From the NCBI GenBank assembly GCA_021613535.1, contig CP075495.1:16120001-16184000 (forward strand): DNA of 64,000 nucleotides, read 5' to 3'. Position 1 is the stretch's first letter; each line of letters starts with the position of its first letter. The notes beneath the pieces were generated by a model. It saw only the letters and a program-made list of their open reading frames with translations. It was not told the origin of the DNA and did no database searches. This document shows positions 32,927 through 43,367 of the stretch, piece by piece. Position numbers and translations under genes: made by a program. The stretch comes from Adineta vaga (Eukaryota > Rotifera).

Positions 32927-35221
32927 TTAAACATATTTCAGTATCAGTTTTAATTCTTCATCGGAAGGTTTTTCATTTAATACTAATTTTGGTCGAGGCT
33001 TTTGTACAGAAGCACATGCTGTTCCACCAGTAATACCAATAAGAATATTTTCGTTTTTTGTGAAAACCTTTTGATCACCATTGTTAATTTCATGTAGAGT
33101 AGCTGCTAATGCTATAACGCCAGCTTTCTCGAGAATATTTCCTTCAAAAGTTTTGGTAATATTAATATTATTTTTTATTAAAATAGAAATAGCTTCGTCT
33201 AAATAATGACTGAAATCATTATTTCTGAGTACTTTAATTTTTCCACCATAGGTATCTAATATTTGTTTCACTTTATTGACCAAATCCCCTGGATTACTTC
33301 GAAATAATGTAGGTTCAATGAGTTCAACCTCGGTGTTAGTTCCATCTGTACTATTATTCCAAAATCCAAGTTCACGTGCAAATGGACAAACAGCTTCTTG
33401 TTGTATACCAAGAAGTTTTGGTATTGCTAGCTGTTGTTGTTGCTGTTGTTGATCTTGTAAAATGTTTGTAAAACCTTTATATATACCAATGGGACCGAAA
33501 GCACTTGATAATGATTGTACATACCAATTAAAGTTAATTTGATTTTCTATTGAATAATCTTTGATAAAATAACCCCTGATTTGATTAGCTTCGAATTGTA
33601 TATTCAAACTGGGCACTATTGGTATATTCGTTAAATCAGAAAAACGTTTTAATATACATTTCATTTCTGCTTCTGTTGAATTGACTTCGACTAATATCAC
33701 ATTATTAGGTACAAATATAGAGTTGATTTTATACGAATTTCGAGTTAAATAAAATTGTATCAGTGTAATCGACGGGTGTTTTCGAGCATAATGAATAAGA
33801 GACATAGCTGTATTACCTGAAGATTGTGCACATATGCAATTTATATTATTTTGCAAACAATTCGCGAAAGTTAAACAACCAAGAAAATCTTTAAATGTTG
33901 CACTTGGACTCATTGTTGTCATATCATAGAGAAATAATTTTATATTGGTATCACGATAAAAAGCAGCATCAATTATTTGTTCTTGTTCGTTCAATGTTGC
34001 TTCCAGTAAATATTGACGTTTCATATGTGGTAAAACCACGGGTGCATATTTTAAAAGAATACTTGGTGAATTTTGCACTTTTAATTTAAAATTTTCTAAT
34101 GTTATTTGCCCAGCAAGATTAAGTGAAACGTCTGTTGGTGAATGAATAATTGTTAGGGATAATGCGTCACGTACATATCGGTCAATACTATATTCAGATG
34201 TATAGCCCGAACCACCAAACAGTTGGAGACAAGATAAACAAATATCCTTAGTAGTTTCTGTAACAAATACTTTACATGCAATGAATTTTGTTTTGTCGGT
34301 CGCATTAAGATTCGAACAACAATCATCAAACAAACTCTGAGCTGCGTGGTATTTGGTTAATAATTGCCCGAGTCTCAGACGTACAACCGGTTCTTCCGCT
34401 AAACTTCCAACAATTCCATTACGGTTACGTTTCAATAAATAAAATGAGTATTTTTCGATTAGTCTTCTAGCAATGCCAATTGCACGTGCTGATGATATCA
34501 TTGATAGAATTCTACGTGACGATTCAACAAGTATTCTCCCATCATAATGAAGTTCTCCAATAATATCTTTAGTTTTAACTGCACAGTTTTTAAACGTAAC
34601 TGGTGCTAAGCTTATGCCTTTAACACCCATACGATCCCAATCACTCTCAACCTTTAATCCAGCTGTGTCTTTCTCAACAAGTACAACACATGTATTTATA
34701 GATCGTGAATTTGAACGTTCCTCTATAACACGGGCTGAAACGGCATATATATCAGCATTTCTTGAGTTAGTAATCCATTCTTTTCTTCCCGATAATGACC
34801 ATGTCTCCGACGTTTCACTAACATTTGTTAAGCATGTTTCCAAGTGTTCAAGCACTTTCATATTTTTCTCATTGTTCGCATGCGATGCGATTAGTTTTCC
34901 TTTAGCTAGTAATGGTAAATATTTCTGTTTTTGTTGATCAGTGCCATACTGAACAATATAATCACACACACGTAAATGACTATCCAAAATGGAACATAAA
35001 CTAACCCATCCACTTGATAATTCTTCGATCACCTTTAAGCGTGTTAGGATATTACTTTCCAAACCCTCATAGGCTTGAGGTATTATCAAACCGAATAGAC
35101 CCATTGATTTCATGGTTTCAATTAATTCTGTTGGGTAAATATTATTTTTATCAAAATATTCTGCACTTGGTATAATCACACGATTAACAAAAGTTTTAAC
35201 TTCCCGAATTAACGTTGACAT
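32927..35221 (-). CDS. Fusion: acyl-CoA dehydrogenase + threonine-synthase-like PLP enzyme
   Basis: An intronless 764-residue protein; the ATG at 35221 is chosen over a GTG three codons upstream. Residues 1-380 form an acyl-CoA dehydrogenase fold: YGTDQQKQKYLP, WSLSGRKEWITNSRNAD (FAD/substrate loop), DRMGVKG, then LQLFGGSGYTSEYSIDRYVRDA. The usual catalytic Glu (YEGT in typical enzymes, nine residues after this RD's Arg) is replaced by His360, and the TEP-x-A-G-S-D loop is degenerate (SHANNEKN). Residues 400-764 form a fold-type II PLP enzyme: SATFKDF with Lys444 as probable Schiff-base lysine, SSGNTAMS (phosphate/substrate loop), AFGPIGIYKGF and a Gly-rich GITGGTA near the end. A polyGln run lies at 590-597. 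The fusion and lack of introns suggest horizontal origin, perhaps from a secondary-metabolite pathway (inference). Substrates unknown. Confidence 0.85.
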   Translation of the reverse strand: MSTLIREVKTFVNRVIIPSAEYFDKNNIYPTELIETMKSMGLFGLIIPQAYEGLESNILTRLKVIEELSSGWVSLCSILDSHLRVCDYIVQYGTDQQKQKYLPLLAKGKLIASHANNEKNMKVLEHLETCLTNVSETSETWSLSGRKEWITNSRNADIYAVSARVIEERSNSRSINTCVVLVEKDTAGLKVESDWDRMGVKGISLAPVTFKNCAVKTKDIIGELHYDGRILVESSRRILSMISSARAIGIARRLIEKYSFYLLKRNRNGIVGSLAEEPVVRLRLGQLLTKYHAAQSLFDDCCSNLNATDKTKFIACKVFVTETTKDICLSCLQLFGGSGYTSEYSIDRYVRDALSLTIIHSPTDVSLNLAGQITLENFKLKVQNSPSILLKYAPVVLPHMKRQYLLEATLNEQEQIIDAAFYRDTNIKLFLYDMTTMSPSATFKDFLGCLTFANCLQNNINCICAQSSGNTAMSLIHYARKHPSITLIQFYLTRNSYKINSIFVPNNVILVEVNSTEAEMKCILKRFSDLTNIPIVPSLNIQFEANQIRGYFIKDYSIENQINFNWYVQSLSSAFGPIGIYKGFTNILQDQQQQQQQLAIPKLLGIQQEAVCPFARELGFWNNSTDGTNTEVELIEPTLFRSNPGDLVNKVKQILDTYGGKIKVLRNNDFSHYLDEAISILIKNNINITKTFEGNILEKAGVIALAATLHEINNGDQKVFTKNENILIGITGGTACASVQKPRPKLVLNEKPSDEELKLILKYV

Positions 35222-35801
35222 TATTTGCACTTGAGTTTAAATCTACAACCAAGAAATATGTTTAAATGAAATTAACTCATACCGTGTTTTTTCCTTCAAA
35301 GCGTTCCTCTCGTTCTAATATTCCCTTCTATTGATTCAAAAGATCTTACAATTACTTCAGAATTCTTTAGACTACACCCATGAGATATTTTGAATTATGT
35401 TAAAGATTTTGAAGTGTTCTTTCTAGAAATAGTCTCCAAACAGACAAGATTTTTCGAAAATGCGTTGAAACGCACAGAAAGACGGAAAAAATCGAGAAAA
35501 AGTGGTCGATTTTCTCATAGGTGTTATCTGTGACGAAATAATAAATACGACTCACGAGGGCGGAGCAAACGAACATTTTTTCTCTTTTTGTGTACTCAAA
35601 AAGTGAGTACACTACTAGAATCGATCAGTGTGTCCGGCCGTCCGTTTACACGATAACTCGTCACAACTACATCCGATTGAGCTAAAATTGTGTACACAGA
35701 ATTATTTCATCAATGTCTCGGTCGAGTTCGAAGATGACCTCAATCGGTTGTACCATTGTTCACCTACAGAAAAATTTCCGAATATCTCTACATAAAAAGT
35801 A
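35222..35801. other. Intergenic; contains a dispersed repeat fragment
   Basis: The stretch 35615-35755 (CGTTTACACGATAACTCG, then TCGGTCGAGTTCGAAGATGA) is a diverged relative of 43690-43830 and 48985-49130. No gene. Confidence 0.6.
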
Positions 35802-36254
35802 CACTGAAAAACATTTTCGTAGAATGATAAACCCTAAAAAAGGGTTTATAAAGGAGAAATCAGTTTATCAGCGTGACCTACCCCTTGATCAACCCTTTTT
35901 TCTTGAAAAACCCCCAAAGGGTTTATTATACGTTGCAAACTGATAAACCCAAGGGTTGATCCTCACTTGATAAACGCTTTTTCCATATATCAATTTAATC
36001 AACCCTTAGACACAGAGTATATTATTGTCTTCAAGGAAATCATCATTTTGGGGTTGATTAAATTGATATATGGAAAAAGCGTTTATCAAGTGAGGATCAA
36101 CCCTTGGGTTTATCAGTTTGCAACGTATAATAAACCCTTTGGGGGTTTTTCAAGAAAAAAGGGTTGATCAAGGGGTAGGTCACGCTGATAAACTGATTTC
36201 TCCGTTACAAACCCTTTTTTAGGGTTTATCATTCTACGAAAATGTTTTTCAGTG
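35802..36254. mobile_element. Palindromic MITE with CACTG ends
   Basis: 453 bp. The arms run inward from CACTGAAAAACATTTTCGT and its inverted partner ending at 36254 and are nearly perfect for about 190 bp each, containing AAACCCTTT and GGGTTGATC blocks. They are separated by about 70 bp. Shares the TATACGTTGCA motif and AACCCTT blocks with the MITE at 23302-23614, so one family. Confidence 0.85.
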
Positions 36255-36346
36255 TTGTATGTTTGTCTGCCTGTTCGCTAGCCATTCAGTCCCTGTAATA
36301 GCTAGGATCACCAAACTTTACATGTTGCTTTCATAGGCGTAAGAAA

Positions 36347-36610
36347 AGGTCCAGAGAGTGTTGGTACATACGATTACGGGAGGCGGGGGGGGGTGCTCTG
36401 GGTGAAATTTCATCCAGGCGGTTCCACGATAGATAGCGCCGTGAAACTTTCCATGATGCTTCCCTAGATCTAGAAAAAGGTCGAGAGAGTGTTGGCATAC
36501 GAATAGAGAGTGAGAATGTGAGACCAGAGTAAAGTTTCACCCACGTGGTTTCGAGGGTTATAATGCCACACCCTCTTTTTTATAGTGCTTACCTAGGTCT
36601 ACAAAAAAGG
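36347..36610. repeat. Diverged ~131 bp tandem repeats
   Basis: Units start at AGGTC near 36347, 36478 and 36608. Each carries AGAGAGTGTTGG or a relative, then a GTTTCACCC-type block and CTAGxTCTA. They lie just upstream of a TATA box in an LTR-like repeat and could be promoter-region repeats. Confidence 0.6.
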
Positions 36611-36793
36611 TCACAATGTGGCTAGCATCATCAGGGTAAGTGTGAGGAATCAGTAAAAAAAACATCACACGCTTATGTTTGTCCTTGCTTTGCACTTTGA
36701 TCGTATGATTTATTCTATTCTTATAATCCTTTGTTCTTTTCTCTTTCGAAAGGGTATATAAGTGACTGTTTTCTTTGAGAACGATACGATATA
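36532..36793 (+). repeat. LTR-like repeat copy A, left part (split by element 2)
   Basis: Closely matches 48414-48672. It contains AGGGTATATAAG (36751-36762), a strong TATA box. Element 2 interrupts it at a TA 30-40 bp downstream of the TATA box; it resumes at 43368. Confidence 0.88.
36755..36762 (+). promoter_or_regulatory. TATA box of the LTR-like repeat
   Basis: TATATAAG in the context GAAAGGG-TATATAAG-TGACTG, conserved in both copies (also 48635-48642). In the uninterrupted copy an AATAAA lies about 50 bp further on, the TATA-then-AATAAA order typical of a U3/R region. Confidence 0.55.
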
Positions 36794-37434
36794 AGATGCA
36801 CATAAAGCACGGTTAAAGTGAAGAAAAAAAATTGCCGTTTTTTAGCCTATCCCATAGAGAATTTGACGTTGATCACGAATATGTGTCTTTTTCGTTTTTT
36901 GAAAACTTTTTTTCGATCGAAAAAGTCCAAAAACTTCGGACTACTCTAAAAGGTGACAAAATCAAGTTTTCAAACAAATGACGCTAGTCTGTTTCCTTTT
37001 GAGTTTCGCATCTCGAAACTAAGTTTGAAAGCTCCAGAGCAAGAAATGGGTTTTTCAAAGGGCCCGAAACAGGCACGACTAAAAAACCCGAACCGATCTG
37101 GCAAACCTAACACCACTTTTTTCTAAGCATCTAAAAGCAATACTTTTACGTGGTTCGATTCGCCAGATGCTCCTCTTCAAAAGTATACGTCCACATTTTT
37201 GAAATTGTTCTTCTTCCCTGAGAAAATCGACTTTTACTGAGCACATCTCTTAAACAGCCAAGTCCTTTTTCGATATCTTTTGCGAATCTTGCTCTGAATG
37301 TGTTGAAAACAGGTGTAAGAAGGTTAAAACTGATGCTAATGCTGCCGAACACTTCGAGGAGGTGGGGAACGGAGGGGGAGTAGGGGGAGGGGTAATGGGT
37401 TTTCAGAGGATTTTGCCAAAATTTCGAGAGGGAA
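36794..37434 (+). repeat. Left terminal inverted repeat of element 2
   Basis: Begins AGATGCACATAAAGCACGG after TA and matches the reverse complement of 42732-43367 with few differences. Also recognisably related to the element 1 TIRs (same first eight bases, shared GAGAATTTGA block). Confidence 0.92.
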
Positions 37435-37639
37435 CCGTGTTAGGTAGTGCTATGATTCTCACCTTTAGTTAAATGATAGTATAACTATATTTGTACTATC
37501 TTTTCCAGGTCTTTGTGATCACTCTCTCTCTTTTGTATTCATGTATTCGGTCGTCGTTCCGACCTATAAATAGACCGGTTTCAGTTCAAATAAAGCATGT
37601 GATATACAATTACATTCATCTATTCTCTAAAAATTCACT

Positions 37640-39685
37640 ATGGGTCCGAAATCACGACGTCGACGACACGCGATAACAACGTCAACTCGATATCTACCGA
37701 ACCGAAGTGGAAACAATGCAGAAGACGACGCTGAACGGGAGAAAATGGAGGTGGACGACATCGAATATGAACAACAACCAATGAATTTCACGGACCGAAT
37801 CACGGCCGACAACATGGCCGATCTCTTTGAACTTTGCAAATACAAGTGTCCCGTGAAGTATCTCAGCGTGTTGATCTACGCAACCCTGAGAAGTTTTGGT
37901 CACAGCTGGGAGAACTGTGATAGTTTCCTTCGAACTATCGGTGAGTTGCTGAATTGTCATATCTCTTTTCTCTCTTAGAATCACAAAAGTTTTCTTTCTA
38001 TTAACAGGCGCAATAAAGGCACAAACTGCACACCGATGGACCGACGTGTTTCTTAAGGGGGACGTGGAGGAGTTTCAGGGGCGAGAACAGAGGTGGTAAA
38101 CACATGGCCGAGTTCTACGACTACTTTCCAGACTTGGAGGATGCTGCCAGAGAGTTCACTCTTCGGCGATGTTCAGAAAAAGCTGCCGGTTTCACAGCCA
38201 TTGACCTTGCTAACTTCATCGGCAAGGAGTATTACCTGACAGCAAATACGTCAAAAGGTGAGTTATGTCTTTCTCTTCATTGCACTTCTTGAAAGACAGT
38301 TTCATTTCAGATTCTCGATCTCCTTTGATTCGATCAATTCCATCCTGCTGTCTCGATCTCATTCGTCGGGAAGCTCAGTTCAAGAACAACTCCCAACGCC
38401 CCTACTTCGAGGGTCACGAGAGGGACGATGTCAAAGCTCACCGACAGGAGTTCATCACTTACTTCTTGGACCGCAAGGACTTCTATTACACGATCACAGA
38501 CGGAGAGAAGCCCACTTGGAAGTTGCCAACTCAAAGTCCTCCCTGCATCTTGCTATGTAAGTGCCTTGAAGCCTGCATTTCACAATGAAAGTCACATACG
38601 TTTCTTTTATTTTAGTCCACGATGAATCGACGTTCACAAGTGGAGAGGTGTCGGCCAAACGGTGGTTCTTCGGAGACGAAGCCCCCTTTCACTCCAAGGG
38701 ACGAGGGCGGTCGAATATGGTCTCGGACTTCATTGTTCAACACGAATCAGGACTATTCTTCACTCTCTCTCCACAGGAATACCAAAAGGCTGTCGTGAAG
38801 TATCCGCAGTTGGAAGGTGAGCTTCTTTTATTTAGGACAGGACCAAACTCAACATATTTTCATTTTGATAGAGGACACGGAGATCATCTAGGTTGACCGA
38901 AGTGCCACTGCCTCAATTAACGTTGGAAGTGATTCGTACTTTGACAACCTGACAATTTTAGAACAGTTCGAACGAATCTTCCAGCTGCTGGAGTTCAAGG
39001 AGGTCTACAAGATCGATTACACAGACTCCAAGGGAAAAGCAAAAGTTCTGCAATGCAAGTTTCAGGACGGTGAGTTTCTGTATCAAGAGAAATCTGCGCT
39101 GATCGGCGCTCGCGCAAAACGCTTACGCTCGATGAAAATAATTTGTTTAGGCGAGCACAACGGCAAGACGAAGGGGCTGATTGAAATCGCCAAGGAGCTG
39201 AAGACCAAGTTTCACCCAAATATCAAACTGGATGACTTACGGGAACTACTCCCAGAGCATCCTGCATTCAAGACTGTAAGAAATAACTATTCATTAGGTG
39301 AATGACAAGCAAATCATAAAGTTTTACTTTGCAGGTTTCTCGTTTGGAGCTGCTGGCAGAAAAATACGGCGTGACGATCAAATGGTGCCCAAAATTCCAT
39401 TGCGAGCTCAATGTCATTGAAGGATTATGGTGCAACCAAAAGATGTTCGTACGGAGGAAGACAGATCAGACCTACAACACCATGTTGAAGCTCATCGTCG
39501 AGTCGCGCGAGCAGTTCAAAGAACGTAAGATCTACTTGAAGTTGCTTCCAAGATTCTGGAGGTGTCTGCGGGCATACAAGGACAACAAATCGTACGCCGA
39601 GGTGATGAAGATGTTCTTCAGTACGAAGTGCGAAGGAACAGTTAAGAGTCACACTCGAATCAGTAATAGTAGTCTGGATGTTTAG
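37640..39685 (+). pseudogene. Broken DDE transposase of element 2
   Basis: Same gene as the element 1 transposase, read on the plus strand from the ATG at 37640. Exon 1 runs to about 37940; later segments restart after short introns (for example GTGAGT...AACAG at 37941-38007; GTAAGT...TTTTAG at 38557-38615). Three defects are visible. An extra G in the run at 38078-38081 shifts the frame after VEEFQG. A TAG at 38889-38891 replaces the Tyr of YVDRSAT. About 36 codons are missing after LLEFKE near 39000, removing the IIVDNARTH segment with the second catalytic Asp. HDEST and CELNVIEGLW remain. The product cannot be catalytic. The C-terminal exon (39332-39685) stays open and very similar to element 1, ending NSSLDV. 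Confidence 0.88.
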
Positions 39686-40673
39686 GGTGTGATTTTTTAG
39701 AGACTTTGTGTTAGTTCGTGTTTGTTTTCTTTTGTTCTTAGTGGTTTTTCCCTCGACTGAAAGGAGGGTGATGTGCGAAAAAAGTGGGCTCAAAAACTGA
39801 AATTCGTTTGTTTGTTTGTTTGTCTGTCGCAGGTCAAAGGTCAAAAAAACATTTTCTCCAAAAATATCGCAAACGTTAGAAATTGATAGCAGAGAGATGA
39901 TTGGGTGGTGGGTGATTAGGTGGGCCGCTGAGAGGTTAAAGATCATTCGTTGATAAAATGATTTATTCGCAGATTGATTTTGGCAGATTAAAGTTGATCC
40001 TTGTATTTTATGATAAGATGTAGCGTTTCTTCTGCAACTGTCATACCAGAGAGGGTACTATTCAGTCTTCGTAGAAACTTTTAACATACATGTTTTATGT
40101 GCTGCATTCCCTTCCATGTGACAATCGGTGTTCGTCTCTGAGTTCGTTACGGGTACACTTCATCTTTCTATGGATTCGAGCGCATATAGAGTTTTAGGTC
40201 CGCAAATAGATCTAATACGAAGGATTTTTTTCTCGAGTGAATCTTGTATGCAATAAAATTATATATAAGGAATACATCAGGAACATAGGATTAGATTTAT
40301 TTTCATGCTCAATTCTTCTCTTGTCATAGATGTGGAACTGTGGAATTAGTCATTAGATAGAAGATCTTATTTCGAATCGAAAGATGTCATTTTCATCTCA
40401 CTGAAACAGTTACAATGCAGAGAAGGTTTCACTTCTTTCAAGTGTATGTGACATGGGCATATACAGGTATTGTCATTTTTTCGACCTCCTACATTCTCTT
40501 GTCTCTATGGTTTGCGAGATCGACATTGTTAGATGAAAAAAGAATTCGATGCTAAATTGAACTCTATGAATCTATATAGAAACATGTTAGAAAAAGTGAC
40601 TACGTATGTTTTGGTTGACTCTTCTTTTTGATAAATATCGTGGTAATATTCAAGAAAGACAAAGATCTCTAGG

Positions 40674-41347
40674 AGCCACTGCACGAGAGGGACAACCGAT
40701 CCTGCTCAATGAGAGATCCCAAAGTTTTCTTATCTCCTTTAGATAGCCCTGAGTGAATAGTATTTGAAAAAAGTTTGAACGAATTCTATCGAACTGATCT
40801 GAAAAAATCCTATAAGAATATGAATTCCCATAATTTTTCCCTTCAAATTTTGAAAATAGGTTTCTCCAGATCAGCTCGAGCGAATTTGCCGAAACTCGTT
40901 GTGCAGAGACCCTTCATCAAAGGCTATCTAAGAGTGACAAAATAATTTTGGGATATGCAATATAACAGTGTCAGATATCAATTTCGTGTAATTGCCCGTG
41001 CCAACTGTTCAAAGTGTTTTCGGGGAATCAGACCAGTATTGAGAGATAAATATCAGATTCTGAGTCGATCATATTCTTACACTCGTCAGTGAATAAAGCG
41101 GTCGATAAATGAGCGATGACTGCAGATATAGTCACAAAGTTTACCTTCTGACTTTTGAGGACCTATTCAGCGAAAAATTTGCTCTCAGAGCGGGAGCATC
41201 TTCATGAAAGGATGTGGGACAAAGCTAAAAATTTTGTTTTATCGCTAAAATATTGTGCTCTATCAGATTATATGTGTCCCACACGAAACTGCAAACCTAA
41301 CTGAGCAGCCTCCTATGGAAATCGGTTGTCCCTCTCGTGCAGCGGCT
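40674..41347. mobile_element. 674 bp inverted-repeat element nested in element 2
   Basis: The 27 bp ends are inverted with one mismatch (AGCC[A/G]CTGCACGAG then AGGGACAACCGAT). A second palindrome lies inside the left half (40710-40955, with TTAGATAGCC/GGCTATCTAA). No coding capacity. A target duplication is not clear (TAGG occurs at both sides, offset by 2 bp). Confidence 0.7.
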
Positions 41348-41528
41348 GTTAGGGAGCCGCCGTATAATCTAATCTAAGCATAGATGTCCAAGAAATCGTT
41401 TTCTCTTTCCAACTGTTTTTCCAAGATCATATTGATAGAAAACAGAGACTATAGAGATAATGCCGAAGCTAAGTTCAATTATTCTTCTCAAAATTGGATA
41501 ATAGGGACCAATATGCTAGAGTTACGGT

Positions 41529-41588
41529 AGAAATGACTGATCGTGAGTGGCCGATCGGAGAGAGGCCGACGAGCGACCAGTTATTTCT
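41529..41588. repeat. 60 bp imperfect palindrome (hairpin 1)
   Basis: Starts AGAAATGACTGATCG and ends CGACCAGTTATTTCT, with GTGGCCGA/GGCCGAC around the centre. Related in sequence to the hairpin at 41846-41910. Confidence 0.7.
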
Positions 41589-41845
41589 ATCAAAGGTTAT
41601 TTCAAAATGAAACATTGACATGCCTCTGAAAAAAGCTAGACGAATTTTTAATACAATTGAAATGGTTTTCTTCCGATGGTAAATTCGGAATGAAATCAGG
41701 TTCGTAAAATCGAAGAGAAAATGAACCAATGACTAGAAAATAGAAGCTGCTATTTAGATGCGTAGGGGTTTACGATAGAGGAATTGGTTCTGATGTGTTT
41801 AAACTCGAATTGAACTTATGGTACATTAGAGAATAAACCATGAAA

Positions 41846-41910
41846 CTCAACGGCTAGCCGTGAGTGGCCGACTGGAAGGAGGCCGACGAACGACTAGTCG
41901 TTGATTTGAG
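41846..41910. repeat. 65 bp imperfect palindrome (hairpin 2)
   Basis: Starts CTCAACGGCTAGCCGTGAG and ends ACGACTAGTCGTTGATTTGAG (last 20: CGACTAGTCGTTGATTTGAG). It shares the central GAGTGGCCGA...GGAGGCCGACGA block with hairpin 1 but has different, internally compensated arms. Confidence 0.7.
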
Positions 41911-42731
41911 AGACCTAACATTAACTAGACAGGTGACAATCTTGGTGCTCAAGAAGCTTTCGAATCAATCGATCTATAAACTAATATAATTCTTGCTGAC
42001 AAATTGAACATAATGGAATTCATTGATTAATGCGCGCGTGATATTAGTTATTGATAGTTGTTTGATTGCGCGTACCTAATACCTCGAAGTAGCACTTCAC
42101 AGTGCTCCCTTCTCGAAAGCTATCATTCTTTGCGATACTAAGTCGGTATGTGGTATCAATTATATGCAATTTCTCCTACTACACCAATCAACGTGAAAAA
42201 CACACGAAAGCATTCGAAAAATCTACTTTCGATTTCTTGCATGAACAACGATATAGAGATGTTGATTGTGCTAAGAAATTTATGCAGATGTTTGCTTGCT
42301 TCTCTAACATTTTGTTGTATAATGATTACTGTACTTTTCTTATCCATCTTAGAATCTCAGTTGTGTAAACCATAAAATTCACTAAGTTAAAGTTTTTAAA
42401 TATTATAGCAGTATCAACAAATCTTCACAAATAAATGATGAAAGAAAAATGATACCATATGATCATAATGATAGTGTAACAATTCATGATGTTTTAGAAT
42501 GTAAGCAAGATGAAAAAATTCATTTTCAAAACTAAACGCTTTTCAGCAGAAATAATCAGTAAATTCATTTTTGTCAATTCTTCAGTCGAGGGTCAAGCGA
42601 GGCACTCTTGACGAGCGTTATCTTGTGGTTATGATTCGTTTATATTGGTGATGATACAACTGTACGGAACGAAATAATTTATCATGGGTCATAGCAGCAA
42701 CTATGAAGTCAACGACAGCAGTTATCAGCAA

Positions 42732-43367
42732 GTTTCCCTCTTGAAATGTTAGCAAAACCGTCTGAAAACCCACCAACACCCTCCTCCCCTCCGTTTTCCA
42801 CCTCCCCGAAGTGTTCGGAAGTATCAGCATCGGTTTTAACCTTCTTACGCCTGTTTTCAATACATTCAGAGCAAGATTCGCAAAGATACTGGAAAAGGAC
42901 TTGGCTGTTTAAGAGGTGTGCTCAGTAAAAATCGATTTTTTCAGCGAAGAAAATAAATTTCAAAAATGTGGACGTATACTTTTGAAGAGGAGCATCCGGC
43001 GAATCGAACCACGTCAAAATATTGCTTTTAGATGCTTAGGAATAGGTGGTGTTAGGTTTGCCAGATCGGTTCGGGTTTTTTAGTCGTGCCTGTTTCGGGT
43101 CCTTTGAAAAACCCATTTCTTGCTCTGGCACTTTCAAACTTAGTTTCGAGATGCAAAATTCAAAAGGAAACAGACTAGCGCCATTTGTTTGAAAACTTGA
43201 TTTTTTCACTTTTTAGAGTAGTCCGAAGTTTTTGGACTTTTTCGATCGAAAAAAAGTTTTCAAAAAACGAAAAAGACACATATTCGTGATCAGCGTCAAA
43301 TTCTCTATGGGATAGGCTAAAAACGGCAATTTTTTTTCTTCACTTTAACCGTGCTTTATGTGCATCT
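42732..43367 (-). repeat. Right terminal inverted repeat of element 2
   Basis: Inverted partner of 36794-37434. It ends TTTATGTGCATCT followed by TA. Confidence 0.92.

Larger units (their letters stand above)
39686..42731. other. Non-coding interior of element 2
   Basis: About 3 kb between the transposase stop and the right TIR. Holds the inverted-repeat insert at 40674-41347 and the paired hairpins at 41529 and 41846. Short frames at 42102-42375 have no recognisable motif. The interior is far longer than in element 1, so part may be captured or inserted DNA. Confidence 0.6.
36794..43367 (+). mobile_element. Element 2: 6.6 kb TA-inserting transposon, defective
   Basis: Bounded by AGATGCAC at 36794 and GTGCATCT ending at 43367, with TA on each side (36792-36793, 43368-43369). 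TIRs are about 640 bp. It carries a plus-strand transposase pseudogene related to that of element 1, then about 3 kb of non-coding sequence including a 674 bp inverted-repeat insert and two hairpins. Its flanks rejoin almost perfectly to match the uninterrupted repeat at 48414-49226, proving insertion at a TA. The TIRs are much more alike than the state of the transposase would suggest, so it may have moved in trans. Confidence 0.93.
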
